A stretch of DNA of 64,000 nucleotides from Cerrena zonata. Taxonomy: Eukaryota > Basidiomycota > Agaricomycetes > Polyporales > Cerrenaceae. The notes beneath the pieces were generated by a model. That model saw only the letters and a program-made list of their open reading frames with translations. It was not told where the DNA came from and made no database searches. Position numbers and translations under genes: made by a program. The stretch's first letter is position 1, and each line of letters opens with the position of its first letter. Shown here piece after piece: positions 1-10,508 of the stretch. The DNA is taken from the NCBI GenBank assembly GCA_038087015.1, contig JASBNA010000001.1, forward strand, positions 2,356,001 to 2,420,000, read 5' to 3'.

Positions 1-471
1 CATCCCTACGATGTCACCGCCGAGCCCCGCCCGTCTCCAAAGCTGCCACCAAAATCAGGTCTTCCTGCCGGCCCTGCTTCAACTCGTGGTGATGTAAATC
101 AGTTACAGCCTCCTCCTAGAGGTGCGTCTAAACTCGCAGACAATATTGCTCCCAAGTCAACTCAGAGTAAGACCGCTTCGCTCATTGAGATGTATCGTGA
201 GCGTGAGCGTAGCACAACAACCACAACCTCAAGTCCTTCTTTGATACCACCTTCCCGCTTACCCGTTCGTACTGGTGCTTCATTGCCATCCAGTCCACAA
301 CAACGACCTTCTCCTTCCCCTTCTCCACCTCGTATTCACGAAGAGCTAGAGGAGGAGTCGGTTTTTCCTGAGCCCTCACGTCCATCAGAAAATTCTGGAT
401 ATATCACACCTCCTCGATATGTTCATGGAGCGCCACTACACAATGTCATTGAAGAAGAGGAGGAAGACTAA
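1..471 (+). CDS. C-terminal end of a disordered Pro/Ser-rich protein (5' end outside window)
   Basis: Frame 1 is open from the first base to a TAA at 469-471, so the window starts inside a coding exon. The visible 156 residues are low complexity, with runs of Pro, Ser and Thr (PSPSPSPPR, TTTTTSS), one more ordered patch around SLIEMYRERER, and an acidic tail EEEEED. No domain, membrane segment or catalytic motif is visible. The composition is that of an intrinsically disordered regulatory or scaffold tail. I do not recognise the family; the missing upstream part is needed to name it. Coding status is supported by the long stop-free frame and the abrupt change to T-rich non-coding sequence after the stop. 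Confidence 0.7.
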   Translation, partial: HPYDVTAEPRPSPKLPPKSGLPAGPASTRGDVNQLQPPPRGASKLADNIAPKSTQSKTASLIEMYRERERSTTTTTSSPSLIPPSRLPVRTGASLPSSPQQRPSPSPSPPRIHEELEEESVFPEPSRPSENSGYITPPRYVHGAPLHNVIEEEEED

Positions 472-1033
472 AAACATAGTTATACCTTTTCCTCATTTCT
501 ATCTTCCGAACTTTTGGCATAATGTCTTTTTCCTAGGGTAAAATTGGCTCGTTTGAATATGCTTTCTGATTATATTTTGATTTATTCTTTACCATCATCC
601 CCATCCATCCCATCCATTGCCTCGTATCTCTCTCTTCCTGCTGACATTTCAGTAGGCTTTATGGTGTATTCAAACTTCGGGACTATTATTATGTTCCCCT
701 CCCCACTCCCTCGCCCCTGTTTCGTCCATGTTTTCTTTCGCGTTAGTCTTTTTGCGTTGTCGATCGTCTCTATACCAGTGGTGCCGGCCATAAATCCGGA
801 TATCTTACTCATTCACCTTGTTCAAGTTTTTTCCTGCATTGTACCCCATGCTGCGTTCACACATGTTCCGCATAATTATGTTGATTCACTGGTCTTCACC
901 GACATTTCACGAGCAAGGTTTGTGAGATAGCAAGACTGCAACAAAGTCACAAATGTGATTCATGAACATCTCGACATGCATTAGCGGAACATATATAAAC
1001 GTGTATGTGTTATAGAGATTGGAACGAAAACAT
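472..1033. other. Intergenic region between convergent genes
   Basis: T-rich sequence directly after the first gene probably contains both 3' UTRs, since the upstream gene runs + and the cyclophilin gene runs -. An ORF in 544-930 has no supporting family similarity and I regard it as chance. Confidence 0.5.
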
Positions 1034-1944
1034 CTATTGCTTGCTTCCTTCCGTGACACCAGAGGCGGTGATAGTGACTTTTACGCCCGGTCGGCCAGAT
1101 GGGCTACCCACACCTTCGATCTTTTTAACAATGTCCATGCCGTCGACAACTTCACCGAACACAACGTGTCTGCCGTCAAGCCACGAAGTCACAACGGTGG
1201 TGATGAAGAACTATAGCAAAGGAGGATGATATGATTTAGACCTTTATCTCGGAGTACCAGTGAGAACATACCTGAGAACCATTTGTATTGGGTCCCGCGT
1301 TAGCCATGGAAAGAAGACCTGGCTTATCATGGCGAAGCTTGAAGTTTTCATCTACAAATTTGGCTCCAGTTTATCATGCGACATCATACAGCGCACCACA
1401 CATACCGCTGAACTTTTCTCCATATATCGACTTTCCACCCGTTCCTATTGATACGTCAATATAATTAGCCTTGAGATTATGTTGAGGTAGACCACGCACC
1501 ATTGTGACGAGTGAAATCACCACCTTGAAGCATGAACTGTAATCCCAGGAACATCAGCAGTCTATTTGAGACGGATATAGAGGCCGAGTGCATACATTGG
1601 GGATGATTCTGTGGAAAGTGCTTCCGCTGTATCCAAATCCGTGTTGGCCGGTTGCCAGCTCGCGGAAGTTCTTCGCGGTTTTTGGGACGACGTCGTCAAA
1701 GAGTTTGAATGTTATCCGACCAGCGTGCTTAGAGTCCATAGCAATATCGAACTGAAGAAGGTTTAGTGGCGTTCACAAAACTTGATTAAGCAGTAGACTC
1801 TACATACGAAGACATTGGATTTGTCCGACTTGGGCCTAGTATTATCAGTCAACAGATATATGACGCTATGTGGTATTCAACGTACATGGCCTTAGCATTT
1901 GCCAAGACAGCCGAAGTGCCAAACCGACGGAGGAACGATGCCAT
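1034..1944 (-). CDS. Mitochondrial cyclophilin-type peptidyl-prolyl cis-trans isomerase
   Basis: The enzyme catalyses cis-trans isomerisation of Xaa-Pro bonds. Start ATG (complement of 1942-1944) gives [20 protein letters not shown], an Arg- and Ser-bearing N-terminus lacking acidic residues, typical of a mitochondrial presequence. Six exons can be joined in frame: [16 protein letters not shown], then the catalytic FHRIIPN (Arg of the active site), [37 protein letters not shown] and [11 protein letters not shown], whose Trp is the usual cyclosporin-binding residue. It ends [11 protein letters not shown] at a TAG (1034-1036). Total length is about 190 residues, right for a single-domain cyclophilin plus a leader. 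Likely relatives are yeast Cpr3 and mammalian cyclophilin D. Mitochondrial targeting is inferred from the leader. Confidence 0.9.
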
Positions 1945-3543
1945 TTTGAAGAGAGCGGTAAGAGAGAATGGAAGGAAGAAAGCAAGAGTGTTAGGCTCTC
2001 AGGCTGATGATGCAGTTGCACTTTCGTCACTTACGGGCGCTAAATCAATTGACGGTAATAATCGGGAAAGTCAAAACTACAACGTGAACTTTTTAACTTC
2101 AAGTTCGGGGGGAGATGAATTGAGGGTTGACGGCGAAGCAGTCTATTCAACTATCCTACATAGGGGCAATATATACTGAGAAGACACGACATTTTGTGCA
2201 GCCAGAAAGGAATTGTGTTGCCAGATCCTCGGATCATGGGTCGCCTGGTGGTACTTGTACCGCTCCGAAGGTGAATCGGGGTGACTTCGCAAGTAGTGTG
2301 AGTGCAGGATAGGATTGCGCCCGTGCTCTGGACCTTGATAGCATAAGTTTTTGAGGGTCAATGAAGGGTAATTGAGGAGGTAATTGTGATCTTGGACCTT
2401 CACGTGCTGATGAAACCGTTCAATAAAGTAGCAAGTACAAAGGATCGAGGAATTGGGAGTAAGAACACTAGTACCCTGACTATCATGTCGTACAAATGCC
2501 GTTTCCTTTCGACCATTCGGTGTGAAAACGCGTCTAGATAGTCGGAAACTTATCACGACAGATCCTCTGTGACGAACCGTAATTGCATTGGGGTTCTGTC
2601 ATTGAACCTAAAAACATATTCCTCTGAGGGGAAATTAGCTTGAAACGCGATATGGTAGGTCCGTGATTCGGTCACAAGTAATACGACCAAATCGAACCTT
2701 CACCTTAATTTAACCTCAACAAGAGGCTGTCTGAGGCTGTAAACATATCAACGTGTGTCGACGATGTGACGATCAGATAAGTAGTCTAAAGTTTAGTTGG
2801 TCACAACGGCGTCCCTTCGGTCTCAGAACAGATGGGCTGGACAATCCAGACCGCTGGATTGCGTTTAAAATGTGCGAACGCGGGGTATTTGCGGCATGAC
2901 ATCCGAAACCTGGAAAGCTAACATGAGAGAAACAGCACCTGTAAGGAATATAAAACGTACATTTTACGTCCTGTACTCACCCTCGGACTTATTACATCCC
3001 TGCGCAGAAGTACTATATCTCTTGTGGTGTTCCCGCCGTAGAATCAAAGGGATGGGCCAGGCCGATATTGGTAGCACGCTACCTATAAAGACTCTGATGT
3101 CAGATTAGTAATTCAGCACTTTGATTTACCGATGACGCTGGGTTGCATTTATCAGGGAACCTTGGTATATAGTAATCTGAGTATGTTAATCGCATACTAG
3201 TAAGTAAGTACCACAATCAAATTTAGAATCCGACGTGCAACGTTCAGCCAAAGATAGCCAGCTTGCGACGCGCCAGGTCAGGTATCGTTCATACTTGATG
3301 CGATTGTCTCTGCCGCCAGTGATGAGAACAAAATAACAAGAAGTTTACCTTGGCCAAAGTCATATTCTGTTCATATATAAGTAGTCGTGGGAACAACGTG
3401 GGCAGGTAGCGGGAAGTTACTGCCCAGTCGTAACCTGGCACTACGCAACACTCCTTAGTCTACTACCATTGTGTCCTCTACAGCATAAATACTCTGAGGT
3501 GCAACTTACGCAGCGCTGCAGAATACTGCCAGCGTTGTTCCAC
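1945..3543. other. Long intergenic region between divergent genes
   Basis: About 1.6 kb separates the 5' ends of the cyclophilin (-) and the first CCCH gene (+). Scattered ORFs (for example 137 codons at 2143-2556 minus) show no recognisable motif and no exon partners. I see no tRNA, transposase motif or terminal repeat. It presumably holds both promoters. Confidence 0.5.
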
Positions 3544-5332
3544 ATGGAACCAGACCATAGCGGAAATATTTCAACCGTGACCACTGTAGAGCGACGAGAC
3601 GAGTTGTGAGTATTTGTGAGGGGTAGCTAAAAATGTATTTTACTCTGGCGTAGCGAATTTCACATACAAGGCCTCACTGGTATGGATCTTTCTCTGTCTA
3701 ATCTAACTCAGTCTAGTTAACTTGGGTGAAGGTCTCGTGCAGTCTCTGCGTTCTCGGATTGGAGACCTGGAACGGCAGTTAAAGACTGAACGTCGAAGCT
3801 CTCAGTTCAAATATGACGAGTCCACTAAGCAATGGGAGAAGGACAAACGGGACCTTCACATCTTAAAAGTAAGTAGAGCTATATACACCGATCACTTAAA
3901 AGCTCTCCGAGTCAACTCACAGTATAATTTTTACTCAGTATTCTGAGAGACGAGTCGTTTGCCTTATTGATGGCGATGGGACCCTTTTCTCCCGAGATTT
4001 ACTCAACAGAGGGAATGAAGGTGGCCAACAAGCTGCCCAAACTCTGGCAGAAAGGATACGCACCCACTTACGTGAACAGGATTCCATTTATGAGGCACCC
4101 TTTGAGCTATTTATATATTCCTTTCTGAATAAGAAGGGACTCGCTGACTCGCTAACCAAAGCGAGATATATTTCTCATAGGCCATTGATGGATGAATTTC
4201 TCGTCGGATTCAACCAAGCAGGGGATCGGTTCCTGATGGTGGACGTGGGGTCGGGAAAGGAGAATGCGGACGCTAAAATACGAGGTGAGCGTGTCTTACA
4301 ATTGTAATCGCTCACTGAAATGTGTCATCATAGCTTTCCTCGCTGATTACGCTCGATCTCCGTACACTTTGAAGATGTTCCTCGGATGTTTGTCTAGATG
4401 TGCTTTGCGTCGTATCTCCATCAGTTCTGACGTATTGTTGGTAGTATCCCACGATAATGGCTATGTCCCAGCCCTCAATGAGCTCATCTCTAATGGACAT
4501 AGAGAAAAACTCGTCCTTCTGCCAGGCTATTCAGAGATAGCTGCAGGTATTCAAAAGTTGAACTTACCTGTGTTGATGGTGCAAGATTTGTTCCTTTTGG
4601 AGAAGATACCATCGTCTCGTTTCAATACCCCTCGCAAAGGTGGAGGTCGATCGCTTCCTAGTAGCAGCCCTAAGTCCGATCTACACACAACTCCATCCGA
4701 TCTATCCCTCGATGGTACTTCTGACGACATTCTTGATCGTCTCTCTACATTCCCTCCCATTCGCTCCTCCCGCCCCTCGTCATTCTCGGGTAGTAGACCT
4801 TCGGGCCTTTCCCTTCAATTTGGGAGTGCTCCCGATAGCTCCCCATTGTCCAATAATGATGTATTCACGTCGTCATCCAGAAATGTAAGAGACTCATTAT
4901 ACCAGTCGGGTCAATTTTGTAATCTTGATTTCCTCTTTCTTGAAGTTTCTCGAGACAGGTACCAATAACCTTATCTTGCTACATATGCTTCATACTTTAA
5001 ACTTATAATAGGGTGTTATCCCCATTATCTCCGGGGTTCTTGCTTTGACTCCAAGTGTCCGTTCTCTCATGATCTAGGAATATTGTCCACAGAAATCGAG
5101 GCGATGCGGGTACATGCTAAATCCAAGCCATGCCATAATCTCATAAGTAAGTCCTATGTCTAAACAAGTCAGGAAGGCAGCAGCTTTAACTCTGAACATT
5201 TACTTATCAGATAAAGGCTGTTTCCAGGGTGGACGATGTATTTGGGGTCATAAATGTCCTTTGGGTAGGGAGTGCCCCAATCAAGCGGAATGTTTGTTTA
5301 CTGGTGGTAAATCACTCCGTCTGATGTACTAG
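3544..5332 (+). CDS. CCCH zinc-finger protein with coiled coil and DUF7923-like domain (paralogue 1)
   Basis: Start ATG at 3544 (MEPDHSGNISTVTTVERRDE). Exons join in frame to give a short coiled coil (SLRSRIGDLERQLKTERR), then a DUF7923-like region with LIDGDGTLF, FNQAGDRFLMVDVGSGKENA, SHDNGYVPAL and LVLLPGYSE, a Ser/Pro-rich linker, and C-terminal zinc fingers. The first finger is CYPHYLRGSCFDSKCPFSH (C-x8-C-x4-C-x3-H), the second CHNLINKGCFQGGRCIWGH (C-x7-C-x5-C-x3-H). A 13-base micro-exon lies at 4946-4958. The stop is TAG 5330-5332. Fungal proteins of this layout are thought to bind RNA; the three conserved Asp patches recall a PIN/NYN nuclease fold, which is inference. It is a tandem paralogue of 6236-8165. 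An optional 45-base intron at 4400-4444 makes the middle of the model uncertain. Confidence 0.85.
4946..4958 (+). other. 13-base micro-exon in CCCH paralogue 1
   Basis: The exon TTTCTCGAGACAG lies between an AAG acceptor and a GTACCA donor. Including it is the only way I found to join the Ser-rich exon in frame to the first zinc finger (ETGCYPHY). It starts in phase 0 and ends in phase 1, exactly like the matching 13-base exon at 7698-7710. Confidence 0.65.
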
Positions 5333-6235
5333 AGAGGAAAGCTGATCTCCGTCCACCTAGTGAATATGCACAAATGAATCTATTCTCGGAAGGACAATCT
5401 ATAAGTACAAATATACCGATGCTCGTCATTTTCTTCTACATTCTAGGTATACATGAACCAACCCGGAATTTGAATTTATTCTCCGTTTCATTGCTACTTA
5501 TGTTTCACGGAGTTCAGTTCATCTTAGGCTAGACGCCGGAGGCCCGAGGATTTACATAAACGGGGCTGTTTTTCCTTGCAAAGCGTGCTCAAGTCGTGGT
5601 CGTAAGGACCTTCGTTCGTTCAGCTTCCTGCCGTTCTGGTTATCCGAGGTTATTGGTATATGCGCTATCGCATGTTGGTTTAACACGTTGCCCACCAGAG
5701 GAACCTTTCTGATCGATGATATTGATATTGACACCTCTTATTCGTTGCTCTGGATAGCGTTGTATACTGAAGCTGTGGGGCTCAGACACGGTCATGGATT
5801 GGGACGAACTAGCATCCCTACCATAGTCATCGGAAAACCACGATCGGTGGTTGCCGTGCCCCTGCAGGATAAGTGCCATTCCGATTCAAGAACGTTGGAA
5901 CGTTGAGCTATCTTGAGGACACAGACTCTAGAGCCGAGCGTGTATGTGATTGTGAGATTACACCTGTGTATATGCTTTCCAATCCCTCGCTTCATGCTGA
6001 CTCAATGCAATTCATTAGATTGTCGCACATCCTGAACCCATGCCGGTACCCTGATTCGATCCAGCACGCTGAAGAAGTACTCCGCTCGATACACACGGCA
6101 AAGGCATTTTTACACGTGTATACTCCTTCACTGCCTCATGTGTACGAGCCCTTTAAACCCCAGATCGTTCAAGGACTGTTAAACAACTGCATGCTGAATT
6201 CCTTCGTATAATTTACTACTTTCAACCTTCTCACT
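5333..6235. other. Intergenic region between tandem CCCH paralogues
   Basis: About 900 bases without a recognised gene. Several overlapping ORFs of 60-112 codons on both strands (5552-6211) have no recognisable motif and none can be linked to a neighbour. It should contain the terminator of paralogue 1 and the promoter of paralogue 2. Confidence 0.4.
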
Positions 6236-8165
6236 ATGGTACCCGATGTCACCCATTCAGATGGGACTGACCTAGGAATGTGAGTCGATTTTCTGACAGT
6301 CTCCCATTTGCTTTACTTCATCATTGCTAATCGCTCCGTTCCCGAAATATTAGCGATTTTCATATTAAAGAACTTTTATGTATGCATTGCCCTGGTTGTA
6401 TGCTGTTCCTTTGACTAACAATCATCATAGCTGGATTGGCCGATCTGCGCATACGACAACAGCAGGCTGTATTCGAAGCCGCAGAGCTCAGAGAGCAGCT
6501 CGAAGTCGAGCGCAGAGGGTATCGCTCTCTGAAAGACGACTTCCTCAAAGAACAGGAATTATGGAAGTTGGAGAAGAGAGCGTTGGAAGGGCATATATCC
6601 ACGTTAAAGGTAGCCATTTCATCGCATGCAATCAATAACCCGTTACTGATTAGTATTCGCACAAGGACACCGAACGGCGCGTCGTCTGTTTAATTGACGG
6701 CGATGGGACAATCTTCTCCCCATCTTATCTCGCACAAGGCCAAGTCGGTGGTCTCAACGCTGCTCAAATATTAGTGGAGCATATTCGGGAGTATTTACTG
6801 AAAGAGGACTCTCTTTCTTCTTCCAATTACGAGCTCTTCATATATTGCTTCTTGCATAAGAAAGGGCTTGTCGAGACACTAGCGAAAGCTGGCTACTCCG
6901 ACGCTAGCGATAAGTTCGACGAGTTCATCGCCGGATTCAATCAGGCCGGTCATAGATTCCTCATGGTTGATGTGGGCTCTGGGAAGGAAAATGCTGATTC
7001 AAAGCTAAGAGGTAAGACTCATTCATTTATCCACCCTAACACTGGTCGTTTACACGATCTTCAGTCTTCTTAACAGATCATGTTCGCTCGCCTTCGACGT
7101 ATAAGGTCTTTTTAGGAGGTATGTTCCTTTCCGTTTTCGAGTTGTACAACACTAATCCATCATACAGCGACTCATGACAATGGCTATGTTCCTGATCTAC
7201 GCTCGTACATTGCGCACGGTCAGAGCGAGAAATTAGTTCTCTTGCCTGGCTATTCAGAAACTGCGCTGGGGATCAAGCAGCTTGGTCTGCCCTCTCTCAT
7301 AGTACCTGACCTTTTCCTCGAGGAGAAGATCAACCTCTGGGCCTCACCTCGTGCCGTCCCTGCTCGTGCCAACTCCATAGATGCATACCCATCCCCTAAA
7401 TCTACACCTCCCCGATCTGGCGCGAGACGTAGCTCCGATGCTGGTTTCTTCACGCCTGCCACTCATCGGTCCCGAACTCCAGCCCGTTCACGCTCCCGAG
7501 CAGCCTCTGTTCGTCGGCCAACTCCGCCTGTCTCAGAAAGTAGCGAAGAGTCTCTTTCGCCCGATTCCAGCCCGTCTCAGTGTACCGTTTCTCTCACTTC
7601 CGATACCGATCAGGCCAAGAGCCCTCCTATCAATGTTGTGAGTTGATTGGGTTTCGTATGACATAAGTCCATTGAAGCTAATTTGATCACATTAAAGCCC
7701 TTAAACAAACGTTAGTTCGCATCTTCATTCGCTCTTTATAATCACACTAAATCCTCGTTTCACAGTTCGCCCTGCACCTTGCAACTCTTTCTATCTTTCC
7801 AATAACTGCGAAAGTGATCCATGTCAATACAGTCACACATGGTTGCTCTCACCTCCACAACTTGCACAGCTCGGAAAGTTGGCAAAGAATGCACCATGCC
7901 ACACGTTAATCTCGGGTAAGTACCCCATTATCTGTAGCGCTGTAACCTCATGTTTATAAACACCCTCTCGGTAGCCAAAGTCTGTTCTCAGGGCGACAAA
8001 TGTATTTATAGTCATAAGTGTCCCCGAGGATCGACTTGTCACTTCAAGAAGAAGGGTTACTGTAAATTCAGGCTTGGTACGTCTGCTCGATAAACATATC
8101 ACATATTTCTCAATTTAAACCCTACTCTTCCACCAGATGGAATGCACGACGAACCCGAGGAGTGA
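6236..8165 (+). CDS. CCCH zinc-finger protein with coiled coil and DUF7923-like domain (paralogue 2)
   Basis: Same layout as the gene at 3544-5332. ATG 6236 (MVPDVTHSDGTDLG) is joined through a 26-base exon (6354-6379) to a coiled coil (LADLRIRQQQAVFEAAELRE), then LIDGDGTIF, FNQAGHRFLMVDVGSGKENA, THDNGYVPDL, LVLLPGYSE, a Ser/Arg/Pro-rich linker, a 13-base micro-exon (7698-7710), and two fingers: CNSFYLSNNCESDPCQYSH (C-x8-C-x5-C-x3-H) and CHTLISAKVCSQGDKCIYSH (C-x8-C-x5-C-x3-H, the Ala coming from a codon split by an intron), followed by further Cys residues. The end is MHDEPEE with TGA 8163-8165. A likely RNA-binding regulator; nuclease activity of the DUF7923 part is inference. The shared order, intron phases and micro-exon show that the pair arose by tandem duplication. 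Confidence 0.88.
7698..7710 (+). other. 13-base micro-exon in CCCH paralogue 2
   Basis: CCCTTAAACAAAC lies between an AAG acceptor and a GTTAGT donor. It is required for the frame NVPLNKLRPAPCNSFY that leads into the first zinc finger. Length and phase match the micro-exon of the neighbouring paralogue. Confidence 0.7.
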
Positions 8166-8505
8166 TGGACAACGGGAAAGTTGCCGTTGTCCTTAACGCT
8201 GCTATTGCACTATTTTGACTCATGATGACTGACCACGAGCCACGTTCTATATGTACTACTGTATCCTGCTATGAGCGTTGTATGTCTAGTATGTTCATTA
8301 TGCAAATGATATGCCGAATTTATGTCTATTGCCTTCCTAACACAACACCTTCCAAAAAATAACGTGCCGATCATTGCAATGCCGATCAAGGGCGTCATAC
8401 TTACATGTGCGCCGGCAGGTTCAATATTAACGAAAGCAGTCGGCTGAAGTTGAAATTCAGATCTACCTTTACTTCCAACACTCATTCGTTCTACTTTTTG
8501 TCTTC
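8166..8505. other. Intergenic spacer between CCCH paralogue 2 and OMA1
   Basis: About 340 bases between two + strand genes. I see no gene or clear regulatory motif in it. Confidence 0.4.
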
Positions 8506-10165
8506 ATGTCTCTCGGGAGACTTGGCAATGATATTCTTACTGGGGTATTGAGGTCTAGAGCCCGAATCACGAGTCCTATCTCGGGCTCGACCCTCAGATA
8601 CTCAAGAGTACCTCAATTGACTTCACACCATTATCAGCTCGCACGAACACCTAAATACGCGTCGAGACAGTTCTCCACTAAGCCCAAGTCTCCACGACGT
8701 ACTCAATATGTCAAATTCAACTCTCAACATCCCTTGGACATAAACCAATGGGATCTTGGTATGAAAGTTCTGGTTGGCGTTGTGTTAGGAAGTGGTGTTT
8801 ATTATGTGGCTCAGTGAGCACCATCCATTCAAGTATTTTCGTGGGCTCTCAATATGTTCTAATCTGCGCAACTTGTCAATTAGTTTAGAAAAGGTACCTG
8901 AAACAGGTAGATGGAGGTTCATGGATGTCAACCCTAAATTCGAAACGAAGGTATGCACGGCATACTGTCTCCACTCCACGTTTGCCAAACTAAAGCAACA
9001 TGGCATGCATAGCTGGCGAAGGAAGCCCATGACGAACTCATCTCTGAGTTTGAGGGTAGAATACTCCCTCCAAATCACCCTGTGACCCGGCACGTCCGCC
9101 GAGTTGTTACTCGTATCCTTGAGGCGAACAACCTTGGTACACTAAAATCATCTGCTCCACGAAGTCAGTCTGTACAGGTCCAACAGGAAATTTGGGGAAC
9201 AGACGTTGAACTGGGAAGACAGGAACCTGTTGCTCCTGGTGCAGGGGGCCGTGAGTGGGAGCTCATGGTAGTGAATGACGACAAAATGGTAAACGCAGGC
9301 GCAAGCTATGGTCTGTGATATTGACGTTTGGCTTTCTGTATCATCATCATTCATAACATGATATCTTTAGGCAACATTGTGGTATTTACAGGTATTTTAC
9401 CCGTTGCACGAGATGAACAAGGGCTAGCGGCAATTCTCGGTCACGGTGGGTACTCAATCTATTCTATTTCAACGACGTTATATTGATTTATTTGTCACAG
9501 AGATTGGACATGTAGGTATGCCACCTTGCTATAGGAAGTTTGTCAATATATAGACTCCTCTCTACTAGTTGCAAGACATAACTCGGAACGCTACTCCTCT
9601 GCAAAGATATTCTTAGCCTTTGCCTCCTTGCTTGCTATTCTAGGCTTGGACTTTGGCGTTGCTCGTCTCGCATCCTCTTTGCTACTTGATCTACCGAACT
9701 CGCGGAACCAGGAACTGGAAGGTGCGCATATATATTCCTTACATTCAAACGCCACGAAGTCAACATATTCTATAGCGGATGCAATCGGACTAAGGTTGTC
9801 AAGTAAAGCCTGCTACGATCCCAAGGCAGCACCGGCGTAATTTTGTCACTCTCCCATATAATCTCAAGGAGCTTACTAGTTTACAGGATGTTTACGCGCA
9901 TGGCAGAATTGGAAAAGGCCAGCGGGCGATTAAATGTCAACTTTTTGTACACACATCCAACATCTGAGGTGCGCGTGAAAGTGAGTAGGATGGTTTCTAA
10001 ATGTTTCCGGCGGTGTTAAGAACTTGCCTTCAGCGTTTGGAAGCTATGCTTCCAGAAGCGTATGCCCTGCAAGCTGCCACGCCTGAGTGTGCACCGATCC
10101 TTGACCATTTGGCATCTTTTGGCGAGGCGTTCGCGAGCGGCTTCAGTGGTTCCAAATGGTCATGA
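8506..10165 (+). CDS. OMA1: Mitochondrial inner-membrane metalloendopeptidase OMA1 (M48 family)
   Basis: OMA1 is a stress-activated zinc protease of the inner mitochondrial membrane. The ATG at 8506 opens a long basic, Ser-rich leader (SRQFSTKPKSPRR) followed by one membrane segment (MKVLVGVVLGSGVYYVAQ). Exons then give VPETGRWRFMDVNP, LAKEAHDELISEFEGRILPP, WELMVVNDDKMVNA, GNIVVFTGILPVARDEQG, the zinc motif HEIGHVVARHNSERYS, and ELEADAIGLRL, which carries the third zinc ligand Glu and the Asp of M48 proteases. It continues FLYTHPTSEVRVKRLEAMLP and stops at TGA 10163-10165. The HE of HEIGH is split by an intron and the rest sits on a 15-base exon (9501-9515). Length, about 390 residues, fits the family. 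The gene is in tandem with the b561 gene downstream. Confidence 0.93.
9501..9515 (+). other. OMA1: 15-base micro-exon carrying part of the OMA1 zinc site
   Basis: AGATTGGACATGTAG is flanked by a CACAG acceptor and a GTATGC donor. Only with this exon does the frame read ILGHEIGHVVARH. The Glu codon of HExxH is divided between the preceding exon and this one. Confidence 0.8.
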
Positions 10166-10508
10166 CATGTAGTATTCGGAAACCGAAAGAATTACAGGAC
10201 ATATGACGGTATGTTACCTCCGTGTGCACTAGATAATTCTCTAGAAACCTGATCTAATTATGTAGGCAACATAGATGGACGGTATCGCATCATCGTGGTA
10301 CGGGCGGAGAAGATACCAGAAAGGAATTGGTTCCGGCCGGGCGCGATACAAGCCTCCGCCCGACGTCATTGCACAGACCAATCAGAATGCAGCCAATAGA
10401 TACGTACACACTATTCACTCCCAGTTAGCGTTCCCGGTTGTCGTATATAAACAAGCTCCTCGCAGGCATTGCCACCATCTAACTTTGCCTTCGTTCGCTG
10501 CATAAGCC
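10166..10508. other. Intergenic region with the b561 gene promoter
   Basis: About 340 bases between two + strand genes. The last 100 bases contain a TATA box (listed separately). A short ORF at 10275-10505 has no recognised similarity. Confidence 0.45.
10444..10450 (+). promoter_or_regulatory. TATA box of the cytochrome b561-type gene
   Basis: TATATAA ends 58 bases before the ATG at 10509, a usual spacing for a fungal core promoter with a short leader. Confidence 0.5.

Noticed and set aside
2143..2556. 137-codon minus-strand frame in the 1.9-3.5 kb spacer
   Set aside because: No recognisable motif, no plausible exon partners, and base composition like the surrounding non-coding sequence.
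5640..6211. Overlapping small frames between the CCCH genes as a possible inserted gene
   Set aside because: Frames on both strands overlap, none has family signatures, and none splices to another.
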